Shown here: piece by piece, positions 31,087 through 39,835 of the stretch
Layout: each line of letters starts with the position of its first letter
Position numbering within the stretch: the stretch's first letter is position 1
Made by a program: the position numbers and the translations under genes
The notes under the pieces: generated by a model
Databases searched by the model: none
Told to the model about the DNA's origin: nothing
Seen by the model: only the letters and a program-made list of their open reading frames with translations
Origin: Streptomyces sp. NBC_00654
GTDB taxonomy: Bacteria; Actinomycetota; Actinomycetes; Streptomycetales; Streptomycetaceae
DNA: 64,000 bases
NCBI RefSeq assembly: GCF_026341775.1
Contig: NZ_JAPEOB010000001.1
Coordinates: 744,001 to 808,000 of the forward strand
Direction: 5' to 3'

Positions 31087-32454
31087 GTGGACAACGCCAC
31101 GCTCCGCAGACGCGCACTCGCCGCCTGTACCGCCGCTGTCGCCGTGGGCGCGCTGGGTCTCGCAGGTCTGACCGGTATCGCGTCCGCCGACCCCACCGGT
31201 GCCACGACGCCCGCTGCCGACAGCCTCTCGCCCGGTCTGCTCCGGGCCATGGAGCGCGATCTGGGCCTCGACGCCGACGCGGCGAGGAGCCGGATAGGCA
31301 ACGAGTACCGTGCCGCCGCCGTCGCCGCCGGGCTGGAGAAGTCCCTCGGCGCCAGCTTCGCCGGGGCCAGGGTCGGCGGATCCGACGCGGCCCTCACCGT
31401 TGCCACCACCGATGCCTCCGAGACGGCGAGCATCACCGCGGCGGGCGCGCGGGCCGAGGTCGTCGGCCACAGCCTGGACCGCCTCGAAGCCGCCAAGTCC
31501 GCGCTGGACGAGGTCGCCCTGAGCAAGGCGCCCAAGGGCGTGCCGGTCTGGTACGTCGATGTGCGCGCCAACCGGGTCGTCGTCAACGCCGTGAACACCC
31601 GGGCCGCCGACGCCTTCCTTGCCGCCGCGAAGGTCCGCCGCGACCTGGTGACCGTCGCCGAGTCCACCGAACAGCCCCGTACCTACGCGGATCTGCGCGG
31701 CGGCGACGCGTACTACATGAACGGCTCCGGCCGCTGCTCCATCGGCTTCCCCGTGAAGAAGGGCACGCAGAACGGCTTCGTCAGCGCCGGTCACTGCGGC
31801 ACCCCCGGGGTGAGCACGAGCGGCTACAACCAGCAGGCGCAGGGCTCCTTCCAGGGGTCCACCTTCCCCGGCCGTGACTACGCCTGGGTCGCCACCAACG
31901 CCAACTGGACGCCCCGCGCCCTGGTGAACGGCTACGGCAACGGCGATGTGACCGTCACCGGCTTCACCCAGTCGGTCGTCGGCTCCTCGGTCTGCCGCTC
32001 CGGCTCCACGACCGGCTGGCACTGCGGCACGATCCAGCAGCTCAACACCAGCGTCACCTACCCGGAGGGCACCATCTCCGGGGTGACCCGTACCAACGTC
32101 TGCGCCGAACCCGGCGACTCCGGCGGCTCGTTCATCACCGGAAGCCAGGCGCAGGGTGTCACCTCCGGCGGCTCGGGCAACTGCTCCCAGGGCGGTACGA
32201 CGTACTTCCAGCCGCTCAACCCCGCGCTCCAGGCGTACGGGCTGACCCTGGTCACCAGCGGGACGCCGACCGACCCGCCCACCGACCCGACCGACCCGCC
32301 GACCGAGCCGGGCGGAACCTGGGCGGCCGGCACGACCTACGCCGCGGGCGCCACGGTGACGTACGGCGGGACGACGTACCGCTGCCTCCAGGGCCACCAG
32401 GCGCAGCCCGGCTGGACCCCGCCGAACGTTCCCGCGCTCTGGCAGCAGGTCTGA
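31087..32454 (+). CDS. Secreted chymotrypsin-like protease (streptogrisin type) with carbohydrate-binding domain
   Basis: 455 residues. A signal peptide (about residues 1-34, ending ASA) precedes a propeptide of the alpha-lytic protease type and the mature S1 catalytic domain from about residue 200. The triad is visible: His236 in SAGHCG, Asp264 in GRDYAW, Ser345 in GDSGGS. A TDPPTDPTDPP linker joins a C-terminal carbohydrate-binding domain (about 412-455) of the chitin-binding type 5/12 pattern (TYRCLQGH, GWTPPNVPALW). The architecture resembles streptogrisin C. GTG start with GAGGAGAG upstream. Confidence 0.93.
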   Translation: MDNATLRRRALAACTAAVAVGALGLAGLTGIASADPTGATTPAADSLSPGLLRAMERDLGLDADAARSRIGNEYRAAAVAAGLEKSLGASFAGARVGGSDAALTVATTDASETASITAAGARAEVVGHSLDRLEAAKSALDEVALSKAPKGVPVWYVDVRANRVVVNAVNTRAADAFLAAAKVRRDLVTVAESTEQPRTYADLRGGDAYYMNGSGRCSIGFPVKKGTQNGFVSAGHCGTPGVSTSGYNQQAQGSFQGSTFPGRDYAWVATNANWTPRALVNGYGNGDVTVTGFTQSVVGSSVCRSGSTTGWHCGTIQQLNTSVTYPEGTISGVTRTNVCAEPGDSGGSFITGSQAQGVTSGGSGNCSQGGTTYFQPLNPALQAYGLTLVTSGTPTDPPTDPTDPPTEPGGTWAAGTTYAAGATVTYGGTTYRCLQGHQAQPGWTPPNVPALWQQV

Positions 32455-32487
32455 CCCCCACGCCTCCCGTTCCTTCTCACGACCCCA

Positions 32488-32523
32488 GCTCCTCCCGCTC
32501 CTCCCGCTCCTCCCGCTACTCCC
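32488..32523. repeat. 9-bp tandem repeat in a pyrimidine-rich spacer
   Basis: GCTCCTCCC occurs three times in tandem (32488-32514), followed by GCTACTCCC (32515-32523). The whole 32455-32588 gap between the protease and dioxygenase genes is a related C/T-rich run. Not coding. Confidence 0.8.
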
Positions 32524-32606
32524 GCGTCTCCAGCTCCTCCTGATCTCTCCGCTCCTCCCGCTCCTGTCCCCGCCCCTCCCGTTCCGAGGAACCCCGAGGA
32601 TCCGAC

Positions 32607-33425
32607 ATGAACCCAGAAGCAAGCGACGACCTCCCCAACAGTCGCCGGATCAGCCGCAAGAGCATCCTGAAGGCCGCGCTGGTCGCGACCGCCGCTCCCC
32701 TGCTCGCCGGGGGAGGGGTCGCCCTCGCCCGTGACGCCGGCTCCAACGGTGCCCCCCTCACGCCGACCCCGGCGTGCGACGACGGTGACGACCCGACGCC
32801 GCCGCAGATGGAGGGCCCGTACTTCAAGCCCAACTCCCCCCTCCGCACCAGCCTGGTGACGCCGAGCACCCCCGGCATCCCGCTCACCGTCAGCGGCTAT
32901 GTCTTCGGCCGCGCCTGCAAGCCCATCCCGGGAGTGCTCCTCGACTTCTGGCAGGCCGACACCAACGGTGGGTACGACATGAGCGGATTCGGCTTCCGCG
33001 GGCACCAGTTCACCGACACCAAGGGGGCGTTCAGCCTCACCACCATCGTGGCGGGCCTCTACCCCGGCCGCACCCGGCACATCCATGTGAAGGTCCAGGC
33101 CCCGGGCCGCCCGGTGCTCACCACGCAGCTGTACTTCCCCGACGAGCCGCGCAACAACACGGACGCGCTGTTCGACCCCGAGCTGCTCATGAACGTGCGC
33201 AACGTCGGGAACGGGCGGGAGGGCACCTTCGACTTCGTCCTCGACATCGCCCAGACACCCGGCCCCACCGATCCGCCCACGGGCGGCACCTGGGCCACGG
33301 GCACCTCCTACCGCGCGGGAGACCGCGTCACCCATGGCGGGGTCGCCTACCGCTGCCTCCAGGCCCATGTGGCCACGGCGGGCTGGGAACCGCCGAATGT
33401 CCCCGCGTTGTGGGAACGCGGGTAG
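32607..33425 (+). CDS. Secreted intradiol ring-cleavage dioxygenase with carbohydrate-binding domain
   Basis: 272 residues. A twin-arginine-like signal SRRISRKSILKAAL begins the protein. The catalytic domain has EGPYFKP and GLYPGRTRHIHVKV, which carry Tyr and His iron ligands of intradiol dioxygenases such as catechol 1,2-dioxygenase. The C-terminus (about 228-272) is a carbohydrate-binding domain nearly matching that of the upstream protease. A comparable secreted fusion (SACTE_2871) is known from a cellulolytic Streptomyces. The probable role is ring opening of lignin-derived catechols on plant polymer. CGAGGA precedes the ATG. Confidence 0.92.
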   Translation: MNPEASDDLPNSRRISRKSILKAALVATAAPLLAGGGVALARDAGSNGAPLTPTPACDDGDDPTPPQMEGPYFKPNSPLRTSLVTPSTPGIPLTVSGYVFGRACKPIPGVLLDFWQADTNGGYDMSGFGFRGHQFTDTKGAFSLTTIVAGLYPGRTRHIHVKVQAPGRPVLTTQLYFPDEPRNNTDALFDPELLMNVRNVGNGREGTFDFVLDIAQTPGPTDPPTGGTWATGTSYRAGDRVTHGGVAYRCLQAHVATAGWEPPNVPALWERG

Positions 33426-33456
33426 ACACCGGCAGCGGTGGCGCTCCACCGCCCCG

Positions 33457-33496
33457 AGGGCCCCGTCCACGCGGATCTCCGCGTGGACGGGGCCCT
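33457..33496 (+). terminator. Hairpin terminator after the dioxygenase gene
   Basis: A perfect 18-bp stem (33457-33474 with 33479-33496) with loop ATCT, 32 nt after the dioxygenase stop. Confidence 0.9.
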
Positions 33497-33589
33497 TCCG
33501 CCGTTCGTCTGAAACATTTCCGGGGGCCCGTCGCGTCGAAGGGGTGCGGGGGCCGGGAAACGGGACCCGGCCGGGCGAACGGGGAGGGC

Positions 33590-34099
33590 ATGAGGAAGTC
33601 GCGTACGGAGGACTTCAGAGAGTTCGCGGCCGGACGCGCGAGCCATCTGTACCGTTCGGCCTGTCTGCTGACCAGCGGCGACGTTCATCTCGCCGAGGAT
33701 CTGGTGCAGGAGACACTGGGACGCATGTACATGCTGTGGGGCCGCGCCCACCGCATCGACAACCCGGCGGCCTACGCGCAGACCGTGCTCGTACGCACGT
33801 TTCTGACGCACCGCCGTCGACGCTCGGCGGCCGAGAGCCCACAGGCCGAACTGCCCGACAGCGGGGCGGCGGCGGGCGATGACCCGGCGCTGCGGATGAC
33901 GCTGCTGCGGGCCCTGGCGCAGCTGGCTCCCAAGGACCGCGCGGTGGTGGTGCTGCGGTACTGGGAGGACCGGAGCGTCGAGGAGACCGCGGAGGCGCTC
34001 CAGGTCAGCTCGGCGGCCGTACGGACCCGTTGTGTGCGCGCGCTCGCCCGGCTGCGCGAGCTGCTGGGGGGCAGCATCACGGAGTTCGCGGCCCGCTGA
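33590..34099 (+). CDS. ECF sigma factor, SigE-like actinobacterial family
   Basis: 169 residues. Sigma region 2 spans about residues 8-75 (LYRSACLLTSGDVHLAEDLVQETL) and region 4 about 105-160 (LAPKDRAVVVLRYWEDRSVEETAEAL). The ATG at 33590 has GGGGAGGG directly upstream. The next gene, 62 nt downstream, encodes a single-span membrane protein that may act as its sensor or anti-sigma partner. Confidence 0.93.
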   Translation: MRKSRTEDFREFAAGRASHLYRSACLLTSGDVHLAEDLVQETLGRMYMLWGRAHRIDNPAAYAQTVLVRTFLTHRRRRSAAESPQAELPDSGAAAGDDPALRMTLLRALAQLAPKDRAVVVLRYWEDRSVEETAEALQVSSAAVRTRCVRALARLRELLGGSITEFAAR

Positions 34100-34161
34100 C
34101 CGGGCGCCGGACGGCGCCGTACGACATTCACGTAACTCGGACCGAGAAGTGGTGGTTTGCC

Positions 34162-35610
34162 ATGCCCTTTGAAGAGGAACTCAGCGATGAACTGCGCCGG
34201 ACGGGGGAGACCTTCGACCTCGGAGACCGGCCCGGTGTGGTGGCCGGGGGGATCGACGCGGGCCGTCGCCGTCAGCGGCGCCGTACGGCAGCCGTGACCG
34301 GCAGCGTGCTGGCGCTGGCGCTGGTCGGCGCGGGCGGGGCCTTCGCGGGCGGACTGCTCGGCGGGTCCGCCACCACCTCCGGTGTGGCGAGCGGGGAGCG
34401 GACCGTGTCCGCCGGGACCGGGGGAGGCATCTCCGACGACGTGATGGTCGAGACGCTCCAGGCGTTGCTGCCGGCGGGGAGGACCGAACAGGGCAGGGGC
34501 CAGGTCACCGGCGGCGCGGACGGTCCGGACCGTGCCGAGGCGTCCGTCGTGTACGACGACGGGGAGGGCAGGGGCACGGTCTCCGTCTCGCTGTACGCCA
34601 CCGAGGCGCGCCGGGTGGGAGAGACGGGCGACGGCATCTGTGGCGAGCAGGTCCGTTCCTGGGCGGCCGAGGAGAGCACCGGGGCGGCTCCCGGTGCCGG
34701 GAGCTCCGCCGGGGAGAAGGGGAGCGGGTCGGTGTACGACGCGAAACTGACCCTCTGCGGCGGCTCGAAACCCGGCGGGCTCCGGGACCGGACGGGCGAC
34801 GGGCCCGGCAAGGACGACGCACTCACCAAGGACGACGCACTCACCAAGGACGACGTACTCACCGAGGACGGCAAACTCGCCGAGGGCGACAAGCCCGGCA
34901 AGGAGAAGAAGCGCGGCGGGTACGGCAAGATCAGCGCCGCGCGGGCCCTGTTCTTCACCAGGACCGGCGTGACCGTGGACCTGCGCGCGTACAACGGGGT
35001 GCTGGGCGGCGGTGGCGTGGCCACCCGCCCGAAGCCGGTGCTCGGCGGCGACACGCTCGTCGAGCTGAGCAAGTCCTCGCAGTGGCAACGGCTGGCCCTG
35101 GCCCTGAAGCCGGACAAGGGGGAGAGGACGGACACCGGCAAGGGTCCGGGGACCCCGCCCGCGGGCGACCGGGCCCCGGAGCTCGACTACGGCACGCTCA
35201 TGCCCACCTTCCTGAAGCTCCTGCCCAAGGGCCTCCCGGTCGTGGAGAAGCGGCACGAGGGCGGTGAGTACGCCTATGTCGTCGCCGACGACGGCAAGGG
35301 CAGGTCGCTGGTGCAGATCAATGTGCAGCGGGACATGCGGGACGCCGCAGGCGAGCTCTACGCCGGTGCCGAGACGCTGCCCGACGGAACGAAGCTCAGG
35401 ACGACCCAGCAGCCCGGGGAGAAGGGCGGCGAGGGGGTCGTGTGGTGGACGGCCGACACGATGCGCCCGGACGGCATGCGGGTCGTCGTCTCCGCCTTCA
35501 ACTCCGGTGAGCAGTCGACGCCCGCCACCCGGGCCGAGCCCGCACTGACGATGGATCAGCTGACCGCGCTGGCGACCAGCCCCGAGTGGCTGAAGCTCCA
35601 GCAGAAGTAG
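34162..35610 (+). CDS. Single-span membrane protein downstream of an ECF sigma gene, unknown function
   Basis: 482 residues. An N-terminal cytoplasmic stretch of about 45 residues with a basic GRRRQRRR segment precedes one transmembrane helix (about 47-70, VLALALVGAGGAFAGGLLGG) and a large hydrophilic extracellular part. A tandem KDDALT repeat lies near residues 217-234. This layout and position are usual for proteins paired with SigE-like ECF factors, but no zinc-binding anti-sigma motif is seen, so an anti-sigma role is only inferred from position. Confidence 0.7.
   Translation: MPFEEELSDELRRTGETFDLGDRPGVVAGGIDAGRRRQRRRTAAVTGSVLALALVGAGGAFAGGLLGGSATTSGVASGERTVSAGTGGGISDDVMVETLQALLPAGRTEQGRGQVTGGADGPDRAEASVVYDDGEGRGTVSVSLYATEARRVGETGDGICGEQVRSWAAEESTGAAPGAGSSAGEKGSGSVYDAKLTLCGGSKPGGLRDRTGDGPGKDDALTKDDALTKDDVLTEDGKLAEGDKPGKEKKRGGYGKISAARALFFTRTGVTVDLRAYNGVLGGGGVATRPKPVLGGDTLVELSKSSQWQRLALALKPDKGERTDTGKGPGTPPAGDRAPELDYGTLMPTFLKLLPKGLPVVEKRHEGGEYAYVVADDGKGRSLVQINVQRDMRDAAGELYAGAETLPDGTKLRTTQQPGEKGGEGVVWWTADTMRPDGMRVVVSAFNSGEQSTPATRAEPALTMDQLTALATSPEWLKLQQK
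34810..34881. repeat. 18-bp tandem repeat within the ECF-linked membrane protein gene
   Basis: Units at 34810-34827 and 34828-34845 are identical; 34846-34863 differs by one base and 34864-34881 is degenerate. They encode KDDALT, KDDALT, KDDVLT, EDGKLA and keep the frame. Confidence 0.85.
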
Positions 35611-35637
35611 CGCGCCTCCCGGCTCACGGCCCCGTGC

Positions 35638-37362
35638 TCACTTGGCGTCGGAATACCGCTCCACCACCGCCGTGGTGAAGGGGAACCGCACCGGCGTCGG
35701 TCCGAAGGCGGTCCGCCCGGCCAGCTCCCCGGCCGCGCGGATCGCCTCGACGACGGTGCCGGTCTCCTCGGCCGGGCAGTGCACGATCACCTCGTCGTGC
35801 TGGAAGAACACCAGCTCGGCGCGGAGCCCGGCCGTGAACAGCGTCCGCCGCAGGGCCGCCAGCAGCAGCAACGCCCAGTCGGCGGCGCTGCCCTGCACTA
35901 CGAAGTTGCGGGTGAAGCGCCCGCGGGCACGGGAGTGGGAGGAGGCGTACCCCGGGACGAACTCGCCGCCCCGCTCGCCCGCGCCCTCCCCGTCGCCCGC
36001 CGTTCCCCCGCCGTCCTCCTGCGGAAGCCCGGCCTCGCCGCCCGTGTCGTCGTCCGCCCCGGCGGCGGGCGGGCTGGTGCGCCCCAGCCAGGTCCGTACG
36101 AGCCGCCCCTCCTCACCGGCCTTCGCCGCGTCGTCGACATAGGCGACGGCGTGCGGGAAGCGCCGCCGCAGGGCCGCGAGATTCTTCAGGCCGTCCCCGG
36201 ACGTCTGGCCGTAGACGGCGCCGAGCAGGGCGAGCTTGGCGTCGTCGCGGTCGCCGTGGAACGCCCGGTCGGACAGGCTCTTGTAGAGGTCGCCGTCATG
36301 GCCGGCCACCTCCATCAGCCCGGGGTCGCGGGAGATGGCGGCCAGGACCCTGGGCTCCATCTGATCGGCGTCCGCGACGACCAGCCGCCATCCCTCGTCG
36401 GCCACCACGGCCCGCCGTATCACCTTGGGGATCTGAAGTGCCCCGCCGCCGTTGGTCGTCCAGCGCCCGCTGACCGTGCCGCCGGGCTGGTACTCCGGGC
36501 GGAACCGGCCCTCGCGCACCCAGTCCTGGAGCCAGCTCCAGCCGTGCGCGGTCCAGATCCGGTAGAGCTTCTTGTAGGCGATGAGCGGCTCCACGGCCGG
36601 GTGGTCCAGCTCCGCGAGCTCCCAGCGCCGGGTCGACTTCACCTTGATCCCGGCCTGCGCGAACGCCTTGATCACATCGGCGGGCAGATCGGGGCGCACC
36701 CGTCTGCCGAAGGCCGCGGAGACCTCGTCCACCAGCTCGGCCAGTCTGCGGGGCTCGCCGCCGCCCGCGTACCGCTCGCCCAGCAGCTCGTCGAGCACGT
36801 CCCGGTGCACATCGGCCCGCCAGGGCAGCCCGTCCCGGTGCATCTCGGCGGCCACGAGCATGCCGGCCGACTCGGAGGCGGTGAGCAGACGCATCCGCCC
36901 CGGGTGGGCGCACGCGTCATGGCGCCGCACCTGATCGGCGTAGACGGCGAGAAGTCCCTCGAAGGGCACATCGGTCCCCGAGGGCGGCTCGAAGAGCGAG
37001 GACTGCGAGCCCGGTTCGGCGGAACGGGGCGGCGGGTCGGGGGGTACGGGGGCGTGGCTCAGCCGGGCCCAGGCGGCGGCAGCGGACCGGGGTTCACCGA
37101 GCCGTCCCTCGTGCCCGAGCAGCAGCAGCTCGGCGCACTCGATGTCGTAGCACCGCTCGACCCGGACCCCGGCGGCGAGCAGCCGGGGATAGATCTCGCC
37201 GGTCGACCGCCATACCCAGCGCGCCACGCCGGGCCGGGACCTGACCGCCTCGGCGAGGTCGGGCTCGGCGAGGACCGGGCCGGCGGGCGTGCCGTCCCGT
37301 TCCAGCGGCACGAGCAGCGCACCGCCGCCCTCTGCCGTGGCCAGAGCCCAACGTACGGTCAT
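35638..37362 (-). CDS. Bifunctional 3'-5' exonuclease/family A DNA polymerase
   Basis: About 574 residues, much shorter than PolA and lacking a 5' nuclease domain. The polymerase motifs are present: motif A VVADADQMEPRVLAAI, motif B DRDDAKLALLGAVYGQTSGD and motif C FFQHDEVIVH. A low-complexity insert (GGEAGLPQEDGGGTAGDG region) separates motifs B and C. A second, stand-alone polymerase of this kind is common in actinomycetes beside PolA; a repair role is presumed. The ATG at 37362 is preferred; the frame is open to 37392. Confidence 0.88.
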   Translation of the reverse strand: MTVRWALATAEGGGALLVPLERDGTPAGPVLAEPDLAEAVRSRPGVARWVWRSTGEIYPRLLAAGVRVERCYDIECAELLLLGHEGRLGEPRSAAAAWARLSHAPVPPDPPPRSAEPGSQSSLFEPPSGTDVPFEGLLAVYADQVRRHDACAHPGRMRLLTASESAGMLVAAEMHRDGLPWRADVHRDVLDELLGERYAGGGEPRRLAELVDEVSAAFGRRVRPDLPADVIKAFAQAGIKVKSTRRWELAELDHPAVEPLIAYKKLYRIWTAHGWSWLQDWVREGRFRPEYQPGGTVSGRWTTNGGGALQIPKVIRRAVVADEGWRLVVADADQMEPRVLAAISRDPGLMEVAGHDGDLYKSLSDRAFHGDRDDAKLALLGAVYGQTSGDGLKNLAALRRRFPHAVAYVDDAAKAGEEGRLVRTWLGRTSPPAAGADDDTGGEAGLPQEDGGGTAGDGEGAGERGGEFVPGYASSHSRARGRFTRNFVVQGSAADWALLLLAALRRTLFTAGLRAELVFFQHDEVIVHCPAEETGTVVEAIRAAGELAGRTAFGPTPVRFPFTTAVVERYSDAK

Positions 37363-37586
37363 GGCTCCGAGTCTGACACCCACCACTGACACCGCCCGGG
37401 ACCCCGAGCCCCCGGGACCCCCGAGCCCCCGGCCCCTCGACGGGCCACCCCGGCCCCTCCGTCGCCTTCGACCGGCCCCGCGCTCCCCGACCGGCCCCGC
37501 GCCCGACCGCCCCCGCGCCCCCCGACCGCCCCCGCCCCCCGGTCTCCCGGGTCGCCCGAGCGGAGCCGGGCCGCGAGGATCGACGC

Positions 37587-38510
37587 ATGGAAGCGATCGT
37601 TTACGAGGAATTCGGCGGCCCCGACGTCCTGCGCCTGGCCCGGGTGGACGAGGTACGCCCAGGCCCCGGCCAGCTCCGGGTGAAGGTCCGCGCGGCCGGG
37701 GTCAACCCGATCGACTACAAGATCCGGCACGGCTGGATGGAGCAGGTCTTCCCCACCCCGCTGCCCGCGACACCGGGCACCGAGTTCGCCGGGGTGGTCG
37801 AGGAGACGGGCGAGGGCGTCACCGCGTTCGCACCCGGCGACGAGGTGCTCGGCTGGAGCGCCACGGGCGCCTACGCCACCCACGCCCTGGCCGAGGCCGC
37901 CGCCCTCGCCCGCAAGCCGGAGGGGCTGGCCTGGGACGAGGCCGCCGCGCTGCCCGTCGCGACCGAGACCGCCTCCCGGGTGCTGGACGAGCTGGAGGTG
38001 GCCGAGGGCGACACCCTGCTGCTGCACGGCGCGGCCGGAGCGGTCGGTTCCGCCGCGGTCCAGCTGGCGGCGGCCCGGGGCGCCACGGTCATCGGCACCG
38101 CGTCCCCGGCCAACCACGACTATCTGCGGGTGCTGGGCGCGGTGCCGGTGGCGTACGGGGACGGTCTGGTCGCCCGGGTCCGGGAGCTGGCGCCGCAGGG
38201 CGTGGACGCGGTGTTCGACGCCTCGGGCCGCGGCGCGCTGCCGGACTCCATCGAGCTGCGCGGCGGTACGACGGACCGGATCGTCACCATCGCGGACCCG
38301 GACGCGGGGAAGCTGGGCGTCGCGTTCTCGGCGGGCGGCGGCGGCCCGTCGGCCGAACGCCTGGCCCGCAACGCCCGCCGCGCGGCCCTGGGAGAACTGC
38401 GCGTGCCGGTCGCCCGGACCCTGCCCCTGGCCGAGGCGAGGACCGCCCATGAACTGAGCGAGGCGGGCCACGTCCGGGGAAAGCTCGTCCTGCTGCCACC
38501 GGAGGACTGA
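37587..38510 (+). CDS. NADP-dependent quinone oxidoreductase/zinc-free alcohol dehydrogenase family
   Basis: 307 residues of the medium-chain dehydrogenase family. The N-terminal GroES-like part starts MEAIVYEEFGGPDVLRL and includes AAGVNPIDYKIR; the nucleotide-binding turn is LLLHGAAGAVGSAAVQLA. No structural zinc cysteines are seen, as in quinone oxidoreductases. The substrate cannot be told from sequence. The ATG is 12-14 nt after an AGGA run, and GAGGAT lies 6 nt upstream. The 224-bp GC-rich gap between it and the divergent polymerase gene presumably holds both promoters. Confidence 0.87.
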   Translation: MEAIVYEEFGGPDVLRLARVDEVRPGPGQLRVKVRAAGVNPIDYKIRHGWMEQVFPTPLPATPGTEFAGVVEETGEGVTAFAPGDEVLGWSATGAYATHALAEAAALARKPEGLAWDEAAALPVATETASRVLDELEVAEGDTLLLHGAAGAVGSAAVQLAAARGATVIGTASPANHDYLRVLGAVPVAYGDGLVARVRELAPQGVDAVFDASGRGALPDSIELRGGTTDRIVTIADPDAGKLGVAFSAGGGGPSAERLARNARRAALGELRVPVARTLPLAEARTAHELSEAGHVRGKLVLLPPED

Positions 38511-38577
38511 CCGGCGCCTCCCGCCGGCCGGGATGCCCCGGCCGCTCCGGGGCACCCCGGCCGGAGGCGCCCCGGTC
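38511..38577 (+). terminator. Compound hairpin after the oxidoreductase gene
   Basis: An inner 8-bp stem (38534-38541 with 38547-38554) is nested in an outer GC-rich imperfect stem built from GGCGCCTCC and GGAGGCGCC. Confidence 0.7.
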
Positions 38578-38595
38578 ATCCCCGGGCACCCCGCC

Positions 38596-38601
38596 TACCC
38601 T
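38596..38601 (+). promoter_or_regulatory. TACCCT -10 box of a likely leaderless DUF2786 transcript
   Basis: TACCCT ends 6 nt before the ATG at 38608; no ribosome-binding site is visible. Confidence 0.45.
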
Positions 38602-38607
38602 GGCCGG

Positions 38608-39798
38608 ATGGAACCGGTGACCGACCAGGCATGCGCGGCAGCCCTCTACTCCGACGACGACTCCGCACTCGACACCGGCGCCTCGCTCCTCGCCGCCGAC
38701 CCGTCCTCGGACGACGCCCTGCACGCCCGCGGGGAGGAGTTCGTCCGCCGCGCCTGGGACCGCGGCTGGCACCCCGCCGACCTGGTCCGCTCCGTACGGC
38801 GGGAACTGCCCGACAACGGCGAGCGCGGCGCGGCCCTGGTGGCGGGCCTGATCGTGGCGGAGACCGCCCGGTACGCCGCGCTCCCGCCCCGCTGGGCGGA
38901 CCAGATCGCCGAACTGCCCGCCCCCGCCCCGCGCAACCGCCCCGACCGCTTCACCTACGCGGCCGACCTGCTGGAGCTGTACCGGGTGCTGCTGCGGCTG
39001 CCCTCGATCGAACCGGTCGGCCCGCCGCCCGGCACGGTCACCGGCCTGCCGCACCTGCCGCCCGCGCACGACGAGCCCCGGATGCTCACCCGTATCCGGG
39101 CGCTGCTGGCGAAGGCGGAGGCGACCGGTTTCCCGGAGGAGGCCGAGGCGCTGACCACCAAGGCGCAGGAGCTGATGGCCCGGCACAGCATCGACGAGGC
39201 ACTGCTCGCCGCCCGGAGCCACGGCGGCCGGGCGCCCGGCGCCCGCCGGATCGGGGTCGACGCCCCGTACGAGACGGCCAAGGCCATCCTGCTCGACGCC
39301 GTCGCCTCCGCGAACCGCTGCCGCGCCGTGTGGAACAGCGACCTCGGCTTCACCACGGTCGTCGGCTTCGAGTCCGACCTGGAGGCGGTGGAACTGCTCT
39401 TCACCTCCCTGCTGGTGCAGGGCACGGCCGCGATGACCGGGGCGGAGGCGGGCCAGCGGGCCGGCGGCCGCAAGCGGACCAAGACGTTCCGGCAGTCCTT
39501 CCTGATGGCGTACGCCCAGCGCCTCGGCAGCCGGCTCGCCGCGGACACCGAACGCGTCACGGCGGCGGCGGACGTCGGCACCGCGTCCGGCGACGGCAAC
39601 GGGAGCGGCGCTCCCGGCGGGCTGCTCCCGGTGCTCGCCGCCCGGGACGTCGCGGTCACCGAAACGGCCGAGCGGATGTTCCCGCGCACCACCACGACCC
39701 GGGTCCGGGGCGCCGTGGACGAGGCCGGATGGATCCATGGCGCGGCCGCCGCCGACCGTGCCCGGATGGGCGGACGCGAAGGTGAAATCGCCCGATAA
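38608..39798 (+). CDS. DUF2786 domain protein
   Basis: 396 residues. A DUF2786-like segment lies at about 151-190 (MLTRIRALLAKAEATGFPEE, KAQELMARHSID). The later half contains GGRKRTKTFRQSFLMAYAQRL, often seen in phage-linked and actinobacterial members. No function is established. The FUSC transporter gene starts 37 nt after the stop on the same strand but appears to have its own promoter. Confidence 0.82.
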   Translation: MEPVTDQACAAALYSDDDSALDTGASLLAADPSSDDALHARGEEFVRRAWDRGWHPADLVRSVRRELPDNGERGAALVAGLIVAETARYAALPPRWADQIAELPAPAPRNRPDRFTYAADLLELYRVLLRLPSIEPVGPPPGTVTGLPHLPPAHDEPRMLTRIRALLAKAEATGFPEEAEALTTKAQELMARHSIDEALLAARSHGGRAPGARRIGVDAPYETAKAILLDAVASANRCRAVWNSDLGFTTVVGFESDLEAVELLFTSLLVQGTAAMTGAEAGQRAGGRKRTKTFRQSFLMAYAQRLGSRLAADTERVTAAADVGTASGDGNGSGAPGGLLPVLAARDVAVTETAERMFPRTTTTRVRGAVDEAGWIHGAAAADRARMGGREGEIAR

Positions 39799-39822
39799 GG
39801 GCGAGTTGTCCATAATCCCGGC

Positions 39823-39828
39823 TAGGCT
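39823..39828 (+). promoter_or_regulatory. TAGGCT -10 box of a likely leaderless FUSC transcript
   Basis: TAGGCT lies 7 nt before the ATG at 39836, with no ribosome-binding site between. Confidence 0.45.
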
Positions 39829-39835
39829 CGGACCC

